From: Verrucomicrobiota bacterium
Lineage (GTDB): Bacteria; Verrucomicrobiota; Verrucomicrobiia; Opitutales; UBA953
DNA length: 64,000 nt
Reading direction: 5' to 3'
NCBI GenBank assembly: GCA_026397965.1
Contig: JAPLTU010000040.1
Location: forward strand, 86,642-150,641
The notes beneath the pieces are model-generated. The model was not told where the DNA came from. It was given only the letters and a program-made list of their open reading frames with translations, and searched no databases. This document shows, piece after piece, positions 10,342 to 21,280 of the stretch. The position numbers and the translations under genes were made by a program. The stretch's first letter is position 1. Each line of letters begins with the position of its first letter.

Positions 10342-11409
10342 CTACTTACTGGCTGGACCGGCTTTATCCGAAACGCAGCGGAAGCCGACATGGTTCGTCG
10401 AAGTCAAGGTGTCCAGTCCTTGCCGGGAGGTCGCACGATAGCGGAAGCAATAGGCCTCGTCGCAGAGCCACGATCCACCGCGGATGACGTGCTGGCCGTA
10501 GCCGGTCTTCTCGGGGTCGTAGCCGATGGCTGGCCCGACGGGATTGTATTTGGCTGATTTAGCATACCAGTCGATACCGTACCAATCTTCGCACATCTCC
10601 CAGACGTTGCCTGCCATGTCGTAGAGGCCATAGCCATTCGGCGGGTAGGATTTTACGGGTGCGACATAATTAAAGCCATCCGAAGCCAAGTCGGTGGCGG
10701 GGAATTTTCCCTGCCAGTGGTTGCACATGTATTTGCCGTTGGGACGTTCTTCGTCGCCCCAAGTATAGTTTTTATCTATTAAGCCGCCGCGGGCGGCGTA
10801 TTCCCATTCAGCTTCGGTGGGGAGACGTTTACCCGCCCACTTGGCAAAGGCTTGGGCGTCTTTATAGGTTAGGCAAAGGACCGGGTGGTTCATGCGATCC
10901 TTGATCGAGGAGTCGGGCCCTTCCGGTTGGCGCCACGTTGCCGCGACGGTAAATTTCCACCAAGGCAAGTCGCCGGCGCCGCACTGAAAGGGGTTAACGC
11001 CAGCAGTGTGTTTGAACAGGAGTGATCCGCCTTTGAGGTATTCGGGTGAGGGAACGTCAGGAAAATCGCGCGGGTCGAGGTTCTTTTCCGCGTCCGTGAG
11101 ATAGCCGGTGGCATCAGCGAAGACTTTAAACTGGGCATTGGTCACTTCGGTGACGTCCATCCAAAGCCCTTTTACTTGGACAGTGTGTCCGGGTTTTTCC
11201 TCATTATGTTTTTCATCCGCCTTATCGTTGCCCATGGTGAACTCTCCGGCTGGGATCCAGACCATCGCGCTGACTTCAGATGGATTGATGATGGCCGGCT
11301 TGTTCTTCCAGAAAGAGACGGCAAAGGGGGCGACGATGAGGATCGCGGCAATCGCAATGATGAGCCGGCGGGCTTTGGTCGCTTGGGGGGTGGGGGCAGT
11401 AGGGTCCAT
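10342..11409 (-). CDS. Formylglycine-generating enzyme (SUMF1/FGE-sulfatase domain), N-terminally membrane-anchored
   Basis: MVWIPAGEFTMGNDKADEKHNEEKPGHTV, RLPTEAEWEYAARGG and HVIRGGSWLCDEAYCFRYRATSRQ...NHVGFRCV, including a Cys-x4-Cys pair. Confidence 0.87.
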   Translation of the reverse strand: MDPTAPTPQATKARRLIIAIAAILIVAPFAVSFWKNKPAIINPSEVSAMVWIPAGEFTMGNDKADEKHNEEKPGHTVQVKGLWMDVTEVTNAQFKVFADATGYLTDAEKNLDPRDFPDVPSPEYLKGGSLLFKHTAGVNPFQCGAGDLPWWKFTVAATWRQPEGPDSSIKDRMNHPVLCLTYKDAQAFAKWAGKRLPTEAEWEYAARGGLIDKNYTWGDEERPNGKYMCNHWQGKFPATDLASDGFNYVAPVKSYPPNGYGLYDMAGNVWEMCEDWYGIDWYAKSAKYNPVGPAIGYDPEKTGYGQHVIRGGSWLCDEAYCFRYRATSRQGLDTLTSTNHVGFRCVSDKAGPASK

Positions 11410-11533
11410 GAAAGTTAAGGGGAGGGCTCATGGTAGCAGGGGGGCGTGCGTGGTCGAACCTTTGTTGGGGGGCTTGGTCTATGCTATCGTCTCGCCCTTG
11501 GCCGATTTTGTCTTTTAAACCTAAGTTTCATCT

Positions 11534-12103
11534 ATGAGTTCAACCCAAGCAGAGGCCCTCCAGATTTTTCGGGATTCCAAGGCTTTGTTGCAGGGGCACT
11601 TCCTTTTGCGATCTGGGCTGCACAGCGGGCATTTTTTCCAATGCGCTCAGGTGTGCCAATATATGGACAAGGTCACGCGTCTCATCGAGTTACTGAAGCC
11701 AAAACTGATGGCATACCCTTGTGATACTGTGCTGGCTCCAGCCATTGGCGGCTTGGTGGTCGGGCAGGAAGTTGCCCGCCAATTAGGCGTGAGGTTTGTT
11801 TTTGCGGAAAAAGACAATGACCGTCTCGTCTTGCGGCGGAATTTTACCTTCCGCCCGGGCGAACGAGTCTTGATCGCAGAGGACGTCGTGACCCGCGGGG
11901 GCCGCGTGCAGGAATGCCTTGATATCTTGAAGGCCCACGGGGCCGAGGCGGTAGCAGTGGCGACCCTGGTCGATCGATCTGGCGGGCAGGCAAAATTTAC
12001 GACCCCCTTCGTTTCGCTGTTGGAACTGACCTTTCCGACCTATGCGGCCGATAGTCTGCCGCCAGAGTTGGCTAAGTTACCGGTAACCAAGCCCGGCTCC
12101 TAA
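11534..12103 (+). CDS. pyrE: Orotate phosphoribosyltransferase
   Basis: PRPP-binding motif VLIAEDVVTRGGRVQECL, preceded by LRSGLHSGHFFQCAQV. Confidence 0.92.
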   Translation: MSSTQAEALQIFRDSKALLQGHFLLRSGLHSGHFFQCAQVCQYMDKVTRLIELLKPKLMAYPCDTVLAPAIGGLVVGQEVARQLGVRFVFAEKDNDRLVLRRNFTFRPGERVLIAEDVVTRGGRVQECLDILKAHGAEAVAVATLVDRSGGQAKFTTPFVSLLELTFPTYAADSLPPELAKLPVTKPGS

Positions 12104-12225
12104 GCTTCGCCTGTGAGGCTTAATTGAGAGCCTTTTGATGGTATAATCGCCATTAAGTAGGGGTTAGGTCGCCTTGTGCCTTGCGCCTTGTCGGCGGCTT
12201 CCTTACGCCAGCGTTCTCTTTTTCT

Positions 12226-13983
12226 ATGGATCGCAAAAACTTCCTTCTCGGTATGGCGTGCATGGTCGGCGCCTTCGCTCTTTTCTTCTTTACGAAGCCA
12301 GCTCCCGCGCCAGTCGGTAAGGCCCCCGTGGCCGCGGTTAGCCCGGGTGCGCCTGCAGTGGCGGTGGCTAAGACGGTCCCAGCCCTGGCCGCTTCCGGTA
12401 TCACGGGGCAGGCCGTGGAAGCCGCTACCGCCCAGCGTTTTGTCCGAGAGAATGGCGCGATCCGTGTGACTTTTACGAGCCGCGGGGGTGCGGTGGAGAA
12501 AGTCGAGCTGATTCATGAATACGCTGATGTCGAAAAACATGACCGGGTTTTCTTTAATCAGGGGAATAGTGAATCTGCTCTCACGTTGGCGGTCCAGAAT
12601 CCGATCACGAAGTCGATTGATGTCCTGCACTCCGAGTTCAAGGTCCAGACGCCAGAAGTGGCGAATGCGATCACCTTGGTCGGCACTTTGGCTGACGGCT
12701 CAAAGGTCATCCGGAGCTACTCTTTCGCCGCCAAGGAAACGGAAAACGCTGAGCCTTACTCTTTACGGTTTTCGACTAAGGTCATCCCGGCGGCGGCAGG
12801 CGTTCCGGCGCCCCGAGTTTGGGTCTCGACGGGCTGTTGGCGTCCGACCGTCGGCGATTCCGCCAACCAATTCCTGTCCGTACTCGCTTCCGACGGCGAT
12901 GAGCTCACGCGCGTAGGTCTTGATGTCTTTACGGATTCAAGCGGCCTCTTCGGCTTAGGTGCGCACAAAGCTCAGGTTGAACACCCTGTCGCCTCGGCGG
13001 CCAAGCCCCTCGCTTGGGTGGCCTCCGGCAACCAGTTTTTCGCTTCGATTGTCCGGGCTGATCCAGCGGTACGCGGAGTGCGGACGGATGTCCTGGTCCG
13101 TCCCGTCGAATTTGATGGCGGCAAGCGGGGCGTACAGGCCTTTGCGTCCTGGGAGTCGCCGCTGGGGGCTGATTTATCTTCTTATGTCGAAGGGGATTTC
13201 TTCGTCGGGCCGAAGGAATATGCCCGACTGGCGGCGCTGCCGGATAGCCAGGTTTCTGTCCTGCAATTCTCCAAACTGCTTGGCTTCATTTCTTTTGGTG
13301 CAATCTGTAAGTTACTCTTAGCCTGTTTGGGTGGCGTGCATTGGTTGCTGGCTTGGAGTGGTAGCTGGGCTTGGGGTTGGGCGGTCGTCGTGCTGACGAT
13401 TTTGATCAAAGTGGTCACCTGGCCGCTGACCGCTACGCAGCAGAAGGCGGCGAAGAAGATGCAAAAGTTCGCCAAGCCGATGCAGGATATCCGCGAGAAG
13501 CATAAGGATAATCCCGAGAAGATGCAGAAGGAGCTCATGAAGCTTTACCAAGAGAACAAAATCAACCCGTTCGCAGGTTGTCTGCCCATTCTCATCCAGA
13601 TGCCGATTTTCTTCGGTCTCTATACGGCTTTCCAGACTACCGTAGAATTGCGGCTGCATTCGTTTCTATGGGTTTCCGACCTTTCGGCGCCCGACACCTT
13701 GTTCCATATCGCTAATATTCCCGTAAATATTCTGCCGATTCTCATGGGTCTGACCATGTGGCAGTCGATGCGGATGACGCCCAATCCGTCGGCGGATAGC
13801 TCCCAGAAGACGATTTTCCTGATGATGACGCTGCTTTTCCCCGTCATCTGTTACACCATGCCGGCTGCTTTGACCCTTTATATGACGGTGCAGAACCTGT
13901 TGACGATGCTGCAGGCTTGGCTTACAAAAGATGAGGCCGTCGAAGTGATTCTCCCTCCTTCGGGCAAGAAAGCTAAAGGCTGA
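12226..13983 (+). CDS. yidC: Membrane protein insertase YidC
   Basis: MDRKNFLLGMACMVGAFALFFFT N-terminus, periplasmic domain, and the conserved VLTILIKVVTWPLTATQQKAAKKMQ...NPFAGCLPILIQMPIFFGLYTAF core. Confidence 0.95.
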   Translation: MDRKNFLLGMACMVGAFALFFFTKPAPAPVGKAPVAAVSPGAPAVAVAKTVPALAASGITGQAVEAATAQRFVRENGAIRVTFTSRGGAVEKVELIHEYADVEKHDRVFFNQGNSESALTLAVQNPITKSIDVLHSEFKVQTPEVANAITLVGTLADGSKVIRSYSFAAKETENAEPYSLRFSTKVIPAAAGVPAPRVWVSTGCWRPTVGDSANQFLSVLASDGDELTRVGLDVFTDSSGLFGLGAHKAQVEHPVASAAKPLAWVASGNQFFASIVRADPAVRGVRTDVLVRPVEFDGGKRGVQAFASWESPLGADLSSYVEGDFFVGPKEYARLAALPDSQVSVLQFSKLLGFISFGAICKLLLACLGGVHWLLAWSGSWAWGWAVVVLTILIKVVTWPLTATQQKAAKKMQKFAKPMQDIREKHKDNPEKMQKELMKLYQENKINPFAGCLPILIQMPIFFGLYTAFQTTVELRLHSFLWVSDLSAPDTLFHIANIPVNILPILMGLTMWQSMRMTPNPSADSSQKTIFLMMTLLFPVICYTMPAALTLYMTVQNLLTMLQAWLTKDEAVEVILPPSGKKAKG

Positions 13984-14003
13984 TTTTCCACCCCCAACTC
14001 TCC

Positions 14004-14744
14004 ATGTCTGGTCATAGTAAATGGCACACGACGAAGCGGCACAAAGCCGTGATCGACGCTAAACGCGGAAAAATCTTTTCCAATTTAGCGAAGGAGATCA
14101 CCTTGGCGGCCCGGGCCGGCGGAGGAAACCCTGAGACGAATAGCCGCTTGCGCACCCAGGTTGATAAGGCCCGCGGCGCCAATATGCCGGCGGATAATAT
14201 CAAGCGTGCCATCCAGAAGGGTACCGGCGAAATCCCTGGCGTCGTCTACGAAGAAATTACCTACGAGGGCTATGGCCCGGCGGGCGTCGGACTGATCGTC
14301 GAAGTCACGACGGATAACAAGAACCGTGCAGCGGCGGAGATTCGGCAGGCTTTTGGCGATAATGGCGGTAACATGGCGCAGACGGGGGCGGTTTCGCACA
14401 GTTTCCAGCGCAAGGGTCAATTTCTGATTGGGTCATCCCAGATGGGCGAAGATGCCCTCATGGAGCTCGTACTCGAAGTCGGTGCCGATGACGTGGTCAA
14501 TCACGGCGATCACTTTGAAGTCCTCTGCGCGGTCGCCTCTTATGATGTCGTCGCGAAAGCCTTGCAGGGCAAATCCGTCAAGCCGGAGTCGAGCGAGATC
14601 GCTTATATCACGAGCGTACCTATGCCCGTGACGGACGCGGCGGTGGCGAAGCAAGTCTTCGAGCTTATTGATGCGTTAGAGGCCCTGGATGACGTGAAGG
14701 CCGTGCACGGCAATCACGAGATTGACGAAAAGTTAATCGGGTAA
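14004..14744 (+). CDS. yebC: YebC/PmpR family transcriptional regulator
   Basis: MSGHSKWHTTKRHKAVIDAKRGKIFSNLAKEI...NMPADNIKRAIQKGTGE is diagnostic. Confidence 0.95.
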   Translation: MSGHSKWHTTKRHKAVIDAKRGKIFSNLAKEITLAARAGGGNPETNSRLRTQVDKARGANMPADNIKRAIQKGTGEIPGVVYEEITYEGYGPAGVGLIVEVTTDNKNRAAAEIRQAFGDNGGNMAQTGAVSHSFQRKGQFLIGSSQMGEDALMELVLEVGADDVVNHGDHFEVLCAVASYDVVAKALQGKSVKPESSEIAYITSVPMPVTDAAVAKQVFELIDALEALDDVKAVHGNHEIDEKLIG

Positions 14745-14748
14745 AATT

Positions 14749-14919
14749 TTGACGGATTTACGGGAGGGCGATTCGAATGAATTTGATACGATAACTTCGC
14801 ACCTGTTGATTCATGAAGTCCCGCGGTATCTGGTGCTGGTCGGCGCTAAGCCGGAACATCAGCGATTAATGGCTAAGTTTGGTCTACCGATCATTTCATT
14901 AGATCAACTGCTTGCGTGA
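14749..14919 (+). CDS. Possible 56-aa small protein (TTG start), weakly BRCT-tail-like
   Basis: Open frame MTDLREGDSNEFDTITSHLLIHEVPRYLVLVGAKPEHQRLMAKFGLPIISLDQLLA*. It is below the ORF-track length cutoff. Confidence 0.3.
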   Translation: MTDLREGDSNEFDTITSHLLIHEVPRYLVLVGAKPEHQRLMAKFGLPIISLDQLLA

Positions 14920-15009
14920 CGACAGGAGCTCGCCGAGAAGCGGCTTCCCCAAGGTTTATTTCGTAATATCCTTCTCAGGGGCGGGACATGACTGTAGGGT
15001 GGCTGAGAA

Positions 15010-15504
15010 GTGGCCGCACCTTATCGTAAATCTAGCCGAGATGCTTCCGGGGTTCGCACCGCGGCCCGGGCGGTGATTTTGCATGAGGACAAAATCCTTG
15101 CCGTTCGAATCCGGACGGAGGAGGGGGAATTTCTGGTCCTTCCAGGGGGAGGCCAAAATCACGGCGAAACGCTTACCGATACCGTGCGGCGCGAAGTGCT
15201 GGAAGAATTGGGCTTAAAGGTGACCCCGCTGGCGTTGCTCTATGTAAGGGAGTATGTCGGTAAAAATCATGGGATGTTTCGTATTCACGGGCATTTCCAC
15301 CAGGTCGAGGTGGTCTTTCATTGTAAGTGTGAGGATTTATCCCCTATCGGCGGCGGCCAAGAGCATGATCGACGTCAGATCGGGTTCGAGTGGTTACCTT
15401 TGGCCAATCTGGCCGATTATCCCTTATCGCCAAAGGGCTTGGGGGATGTGATCGCCAAGGCCTTAAAGGACGGTGCCGCGACGTATCTGGGCGATATTCA
15501 TTGA
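15010..15504 (+). CDS. NUDIX hydrolase
   Basis: Nudix box GGGQNHGETLTDTVRREVLEELGLKV. Confidence 0.87.
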   Translation: MAAPYRKSSRDASGVRTAARAVILHEDKILAVRIRTEEGEFLVLPGGGQNHGETLTDTVRREVLEELGLKVTPLALLYVREYVGKNHGMFRIHGHFHQVEVVFHCKCEDLSPIGGGQEHDRRQIGFEWLPLANLADYPLSPKGLGDVIAKALKDGAATYLGDIH

Positions 15505-15553
15505 AGGCTTGCCAGCGGGCAGCTGCCTCACTTTGTTCACCTTCCGCCTTTTT

Positions 15554-15630
15554 GGGGGTATAGCTCAGTTGGTTAGAGCGCCTGATTGACATTCAGGAGG
15601 TCGATGGTTCAAGTCCATCTACTCCCACCA
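15554..15630 (+). tRNA. tRNA-Val(GAC), CCA encoded
   Basis: GGGGGTATAGCTCAGTTGGTTAGAGCGCCTGATTGACATTCAGGAGGTCGATGGTTCAAGTCCATCTACTCCCACCA forms a complete cloverleaf; loop TTGACAT gives anticodon GAC. Confidence 0.97.
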
Positions 15631-15636
15631 CTTCGA

Positions 15637-17080
<1,444 letters not shown>

Positions 17081-17100
17081 GTTCTGGATATAGGCAAAGC

Positions 17101-17129
17101 AAAGGGCCGCCCAGTGGGCGGCCCTTTTT
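17101..17129 (+). terminator. Intrinsic terminator after eno
   Basis: AAAGGGCCGCCCA-G-TGGGCGGCCCTTTTT hairpin plus T tract. Confidence 0.8.
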
Positions 17130-17199
17130 ATTGGGATGAATCATCCGTGGTAATGAATGATGGGCGCCCGTGGGAAGGGACGCGATGGTGATCGCGTCC

Positions 17200-18492
17200 C
17201 TACCTCGACTCCAGACCAGCAGAGTTCACCGCGACGACTTCGTATTTCGCACCAGGCTTGGCGCCTTTGTCGACGAAGCGCATTTGTGCCAGCGGCTGAT
17301 TGGGGGTGTCGCCGTAACTCATCCCCTGAAAGAGCGGGCGGCCGAAGGGGTTGACCAATTTTTCAGGCACCCGACCAACGACCTGTCCATCCTTAAGGAC
17401 GATGAACTGGCGAATGCCGCTTTCGAAATCGGCATAGGCATCCCAGGAGATTTCAACGCCGTCGCTGGTGGGCTTGACGGCGACATTGAAGGGCGCCGGC
17501 GGCGGGGTGGTATCAGACGTCGAGCCCATCTTGACGTATTCCGTCCAGGCCTTGGCGAAGGCGGCGTTCGGCAGCCAGTTGGTCTCGGCCTTATCGCCGG
17601 AAAATTCGCCAGCGGGTTTGGCTTCGCTGCCGAGCAGAGGCGAGATCCAGCCTTTCGACTGGTCGATCTTGCGGAGCTTATTGCCGGATTCCGGCAGACG
17701 AAGTTCTAGGCACGCGTCAAAGAACGCGATGGCGGCGTAGCGCTGGTCGCCGGTCTGGTGCGAGGTAAGAGGATCCGGGGCGAAGCCGATCGGGGCGCCC
17801 TTGGCGCGGTAGGCCTTGAACATCGCGAGGTTGCCGGTCCAGGCGGTGTTGAAGCGCTTGTCGCCATTCTCTTTCATGCCCGGATTGGACATCATGGGGA
17901 TTTCGTAGGCTTCGGGAGGGAGGACGACTTCGGGAATCTGGCGCTCCTTGGTCTTGTCTTCGGGCTGCTGCCAATAGGAGTAGGCCGTGCCGGAGCGGAA
18001 CCAGATGGCCACGATACGCTCGGGGTATTTCGCCTGCATGATGCTCGACCAGAAGCCGCCACCGCTGTGGCCCCAGAGGCACCAGGGGGCGGTCGCGATC
18101 TCGGGGTGGCCGCTTTGCTTGGCGAGGTCGGCCAGGGCCTGCAGGTAGGTCTGGTCGGAGCCATTGCGCGGGTCGCACCACATGCGGCAGTTGGCCTTGT
18201 CGGGCTCGCCAATCACCGGGCCGACGAGGGCGCAGTTCCATTTGCGGGCGAGGGCCTGCCAGTGGAGGTCGTCGGCGACGGTGACGGCGCTTTTATTTGA
18301 GCCTGCGCCGCAGCCGTGCTGGTGGACGATGATGCCGCGGACGGTCTTCACGCCCTCGGGCAGCCAAAGATTATAGGTCGAGGCGAAGATGAGTTCGCCG
18401 GGCTTGTCCGAGGCCGGGTAGCTGACGGTGTATTTGGCGCCGTCGGCCAGGGCGGCCAAGGGCAGAAGGAGCAGGGCGATGAAGTTTCGCAT
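17200..18492 (-). CDS. Exported alpha/beta-hydrolase-like protein with C-terminal fibronectin-III-like domain
   Basis: Signal peptide (MRNFIALLLLPLAALA), WGHSGGGFWSS nucleophile-elbow-like motif, and PPPAPFNVAVKPTSDGVEISWDAYADFESGIRQFIVLKDG Fn3-like segment. Confidence 0.7.
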   Translation of the reverse strand: MRNFIALLLLPLAALADGAKYTVSYPASDKPGELIFASTYNLWLPEGVKTVRGIIVHQHGCGAGSNKSAVTVADDLHWQALARKWNCALVGPVIGEPDKANCRMWCDPRNGSDQTYLQALADLAKQSGHPEIATAPWCLWGHSGGGFWSSIMQAKYPERIVAIWFRSGTAYSYWQQPEDKTKERQIPEVVLPPEAYEIPMMSNPGMKENGDKRFNTAWTGNLAMFKAYRAKGAPIGFAPDPLTSHQTGDQRYAAIAFFDACLELRLPESGNKLRKIDQSKGWISPLLGSEAKPAGEFSGDKAETNWLPNAAFAKAWTEYVKMGSTSDTTPPPAPFNVAVKPTSDGVEISWDAYADFESGIRQFIVLKDGQVVGRVPEKLVNPFGRPLFQGMSYGDTPNQPLAQMRFVDKGAKPGAKYEVVAVNSAGLESR

Positions 18493-18601
18493 GGGGTTGT
18501 CTTATGGACAGCCAGAAATCCCTTTGGTTCAAGCCAGCGTTAGCTCATTGCCGACAGGAAAGCGGATTGCGCGTAGCGGTGAGCTTGGCCAAGTTCACCG
18601 C

Positions 18602-19267
18602 ATGGGCATACGCGAAGACTTCCTCGCCAAACTCGCCGTGTTGAAAGAATCGGCGAGGGCGCGAAATGCCACGCTCTTGGCCGGCCGTCCGGCGAAGGTG
18701 CTGACGGCCGAGGAACTCGCCAAGGGGCATCCGAAAGTTTCTGCGATCATCGGCTTTCAGGCGATCGTCTATGAGACCCGCATGGGTAGGTTTTTCGGCT
18801 GGTTCTGGCTGACCTTCACCTCTGTCCTTTGCGTAGCCATGTTTTACGGGCTTTCCCGCGGCTCTGTGAAAGTGAGTGGTACCCTTGTTGAGCAGGCCGC
18901 CTGGTGGCACTACCTTGGGCTGGCGTTGTTCTACGTCCCGTTCTTCCTCATCGGCTTCGCCTTCACCGTCGCCCGCTATCGCGTCGAGCTGACGGATGCC
19001 ATAATCGTCGTGCGCTGGCGAATCCTGCCCTATGTCGGTTGGACTTGGCGCCTGCCGGTTGGCGACGAAGTCAAGGTGTCGCTGGCCTATCGAGGTTCGA
19101 GCGAGAACGATAAGCCCTCAGCGGCAATCGTGGTGGCCTCTCAGGGCAAGGATATCGACTTCGGAGCCTTCCTGGCCGATGACGTGAAGGAGTTTCTCGC
19201 CGGCGCCATCCGCTACTACTACGGCTCCGCAGAAGGTACGTCGGCACCGTTCATCACCAACGACTGA
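18602..19267 (+). CDS. Hypothetical membrane protein with two TM helices
   Basis: Internal ATG at 18602 (MGIREDFLAKLAVLKES...) with two hydrophobic segments. The upstream part of the ORF overlaps a divergent promoter region. Confidence 0.55.
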   Translation: MGIREDFLAKLAVLKESARARNATLLAGRPAKVLTAEELAKGHPKVSAIIGFQAIVYETRMGRFFGWFWLTFTSVLCVAMFYGLSRGSVKVSGTLVEQAAWWHYLGLALFYVPFFLIGFAFTVARYRVELTDAIIVVRWRILPYVGWTWRLPVGDEVKVSLAYRGSSENDKPSAAIVVASQGKDIDFGAFLADDVKEFLAGAIRYYYGSAEGTSAPFITND

Positions 19268-19270
19268 GGT

Positions 19271-20359
19271 TCAGTGCGTCGTCGGGTCGATGACGCGGAA
19301 CTTGACGACGGTGTTGCTGGCCGGTTCGTAGAGCACCCCGATGCGTCCGTCCTTAAGGAGAGCCATGCTACTGTAGGCGAAGGGTCCAGGGAAAGTCAGG
19401 CGGGAGCTCGCCCACGTGCGGCCATCGTCGTGCGTGAGGCGCAGCGTGCCGTTGGCGCGCTTGGGTCCGGCGGCATTAAGGAAGGCGATGGTATGGTCAT
19501 CCAGCCGAAGGAGACTGCCTTGGCAGATCGGGTCAGGTAGCTTGGCGTCTTCGGCGGCTTGGCTCCAAGTCTCGCCGGCGTCGTTCGACCAAGAGACCTT
19601 GCGGAGGCTGGCTCCTTTTCTCCAGCTGCGCGAATTCAGGTAAAGGCCGCCGCCCGCGGACTCGGCCACCTGGACTTCGTTAAGTTGGATCGTTTCGGTT
19701 TGCGGCACTTTTTCTCCGCGCTTCCAGGTGACACCAGCGTCGTCGCTATAGGCGACCCAGTTGAAGAAGTTCTTCTTCGCGTCCTGGGAGTTGAAGGGGA
19801 TGACCAAGCGGCCAGCCTTGGGGCCAGACTTGAGCTGGATGCCGATACCGGGTCCGGAAGCGGTGGTGATGGCTTCGTCGGGCTTTAACGTCGCGGAGAC
19901 ATCGGTCGGCTTGCTCCACGTCACCCCATCGTCGTCGGAGGTGATGAAGCATGAGCGATTGCCCTTGGGGTCGGCGGGGCCTACCGGCAGTCCACCAAAC
20001 TCTTTTCCGCCGGCCGGGAAGGTTTGATAGAAGAGGAAGATGCGGCCCGATTTCGTTTCCTGGATGAGGCATGGGTTGTTGCAGCTATCATCCCCTTGTT
20101 CGTAGGCGATGCGCGGCTGGGACCAAGTCGTACCTTCGTCCTTGGAGAAGGAAATCACCAGGTCGTTGCCGGCCTGGTCAGTGGGTTTGTCGCGGCCTTC
20201 GGCGACGGCGAGCAGCGTGCCCTTCTGCGTCCGTAGCAGCGAAGGGATACGGACCGAGGGGTGTGACAGGTTTTGCTTGGCCTCAAAGACGACGATGTCC
20301 GTTCCGTCCGCCGCCAATGATCTGAGGCAGAGTAGGCTGAGGAGGATAGCGATTCGCAT
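19271..20359 (-). CDS. Exo-alpha-sialidase (BNR/Asp-box, GH33-like), exported
   Basis: Signal peptide MRIAILLSLLCLRSLAA, VRIPSLL (FRIP-like) motif, and Asp boxes SKDEGTTWS, SDDDGVTWS, SDDAGVTWK, SNDAGETWS and THDDGRTWA. Confidence 0.87.
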   Translation of the reverse strand: MRIAILLSLLCLRSLAADGTDIVVFEAKQNLSHPSVRIPSLLRTQKGTLLAVAEGRDKPTDQAGNDLVISFSKDEGTTWSQPRIAYEQGDDSCNNPCLIQETKSGRIFLFYQTFPAGGKEFGGLPVGPADPKGNRSCFITSDDDGVTWSKPTDVSATLKPDEAITTASGPGIGIQLKSGPKAGRLVIPFNSQDAKKNFFNWVAYSDDAGVTWKRGEKVPQTETIQLNEVQVAESAGGGLYLNSRSWRKGASLRKVSWSNDAGETWSQAAEDAKLPDPICQGSLLRLDDHTIAFLNAAGPKRANGTLRLTHDDGRTWASSRLTFPGPFAYSSMALLKDGRIGVLYEPASNTVVKFRVIDPTTH

Positions 20360-20360
20360 C

Positions 20361-21278
20361 TTAGAAATTCCAGCTGAAGAAACCGATGGCTTCGAGTTCA
20401 CCGATCATCTTCTTGGTCTCGGCGGCGTCGGGGTTGCCATTAGGCAAGCGGGCGGGTCCGAGCGGCACGCCGAGGTGGCCCATCAAGGCTTTAGCAGCAC
20501 CCATGTAGCCACGTTTAGCTAAGATATCTACGACGGGTTGCACTTTCGCCTGTTCGGCTTCGGCCAGGGCGGTGTCACCTTTCGTCAAGGCGGAGATGAC
20601 GCGCTGTAAGGGGCCGGGGTTGAAGTTATAGGTGCTACCCACGCCGGCGGTCGCGCCAGCTTGCATCGCTGCCAGGAACATTTCGTCGACGCCAAAAGGC
20701 ATGTCGAAGCGGCCACCTGCGAGCGCCCGCGCCTTGCGGTAAGCGGCTAGGTCAGGGTTAGAGTATTTGATGCCAGCGAGATTCGGGATACGGTCTGCAG
20801 CCTGCTCGAGGAACTGGTCCGCGGGGAATCCGGTAATACCGGTCATACCCGGGATGTCGTAATAATAAAAAGGCGTGTTTGGCGCCGCCCGCGCGACCAT
20901 CTCGCAGCAACCGATGAGGTCATTAATCGTGCGTGGCTTGAAATAGGAGGGCGCGATCATCGAGACGGCCTTGGCTTGGTTGCGTTCGGCCCGGGCGGCG
21001 AGCGCCGCCGCGTCGGTCAGGCAATTGGCGCCCACGTGGACGATGACGTCGATGCCGACATCGGGACCGACTTTTGACCACCGGTCGCTGAGGTCGAGGC
21101 GTTCTGCGAGCGTGAGGGAACTACTTTCGCCGGTCGTGCCCCCGATGAAGACCGAGGTGATACCATGGGAGCGCAGGAACTTAGCCTGCGGCTCGACGGC
21201 CGCGAGGTTGAGTCCACCTTCCGAATCGAAGGGAGTATGGGTGGCGGTACAGAGACCGGTGAATTTGAAGGAGGACAT
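20361..21278 (-). CDS. nanA: N-acetylneuraminate lyase / DapA family
   Basis: GGTTGESSSLTLAERLDLSD; YYYDIPGMTGI; LAGIKYSNPDLAAYRKA Schiff-base Lys motif; located in a sialate gene cluster. Confidence 0.87.
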   Translation of the reverse strand: MSSFKFTGLCTATHTPFDSEGGLNLAAVEPQAKFLRSHGITSVFIGGTTGESSSLTLAERLDLSDRWSKVGPDVGIDVIVHVGANCLTDAAALAARAERNQAKAVSMIAPSYFKPRTINDLIGCCEMVARAAPNTPFYYYDIPGMTGITGFPADQFLEQAADRIPNLAGIKYSNPDLAAYRKARALAGGRFDMPFGVDEMFLAAMQAGATAGVGSTYNFNPGPLQRVISALTKGDTALAEAEQAKVQPVVDILAKRGYMGAAKALMGHLGVPLGPARLPNGNPDAAETKKMIGELEAIGFFSWNF

Positions 21279-21280
21279 AA

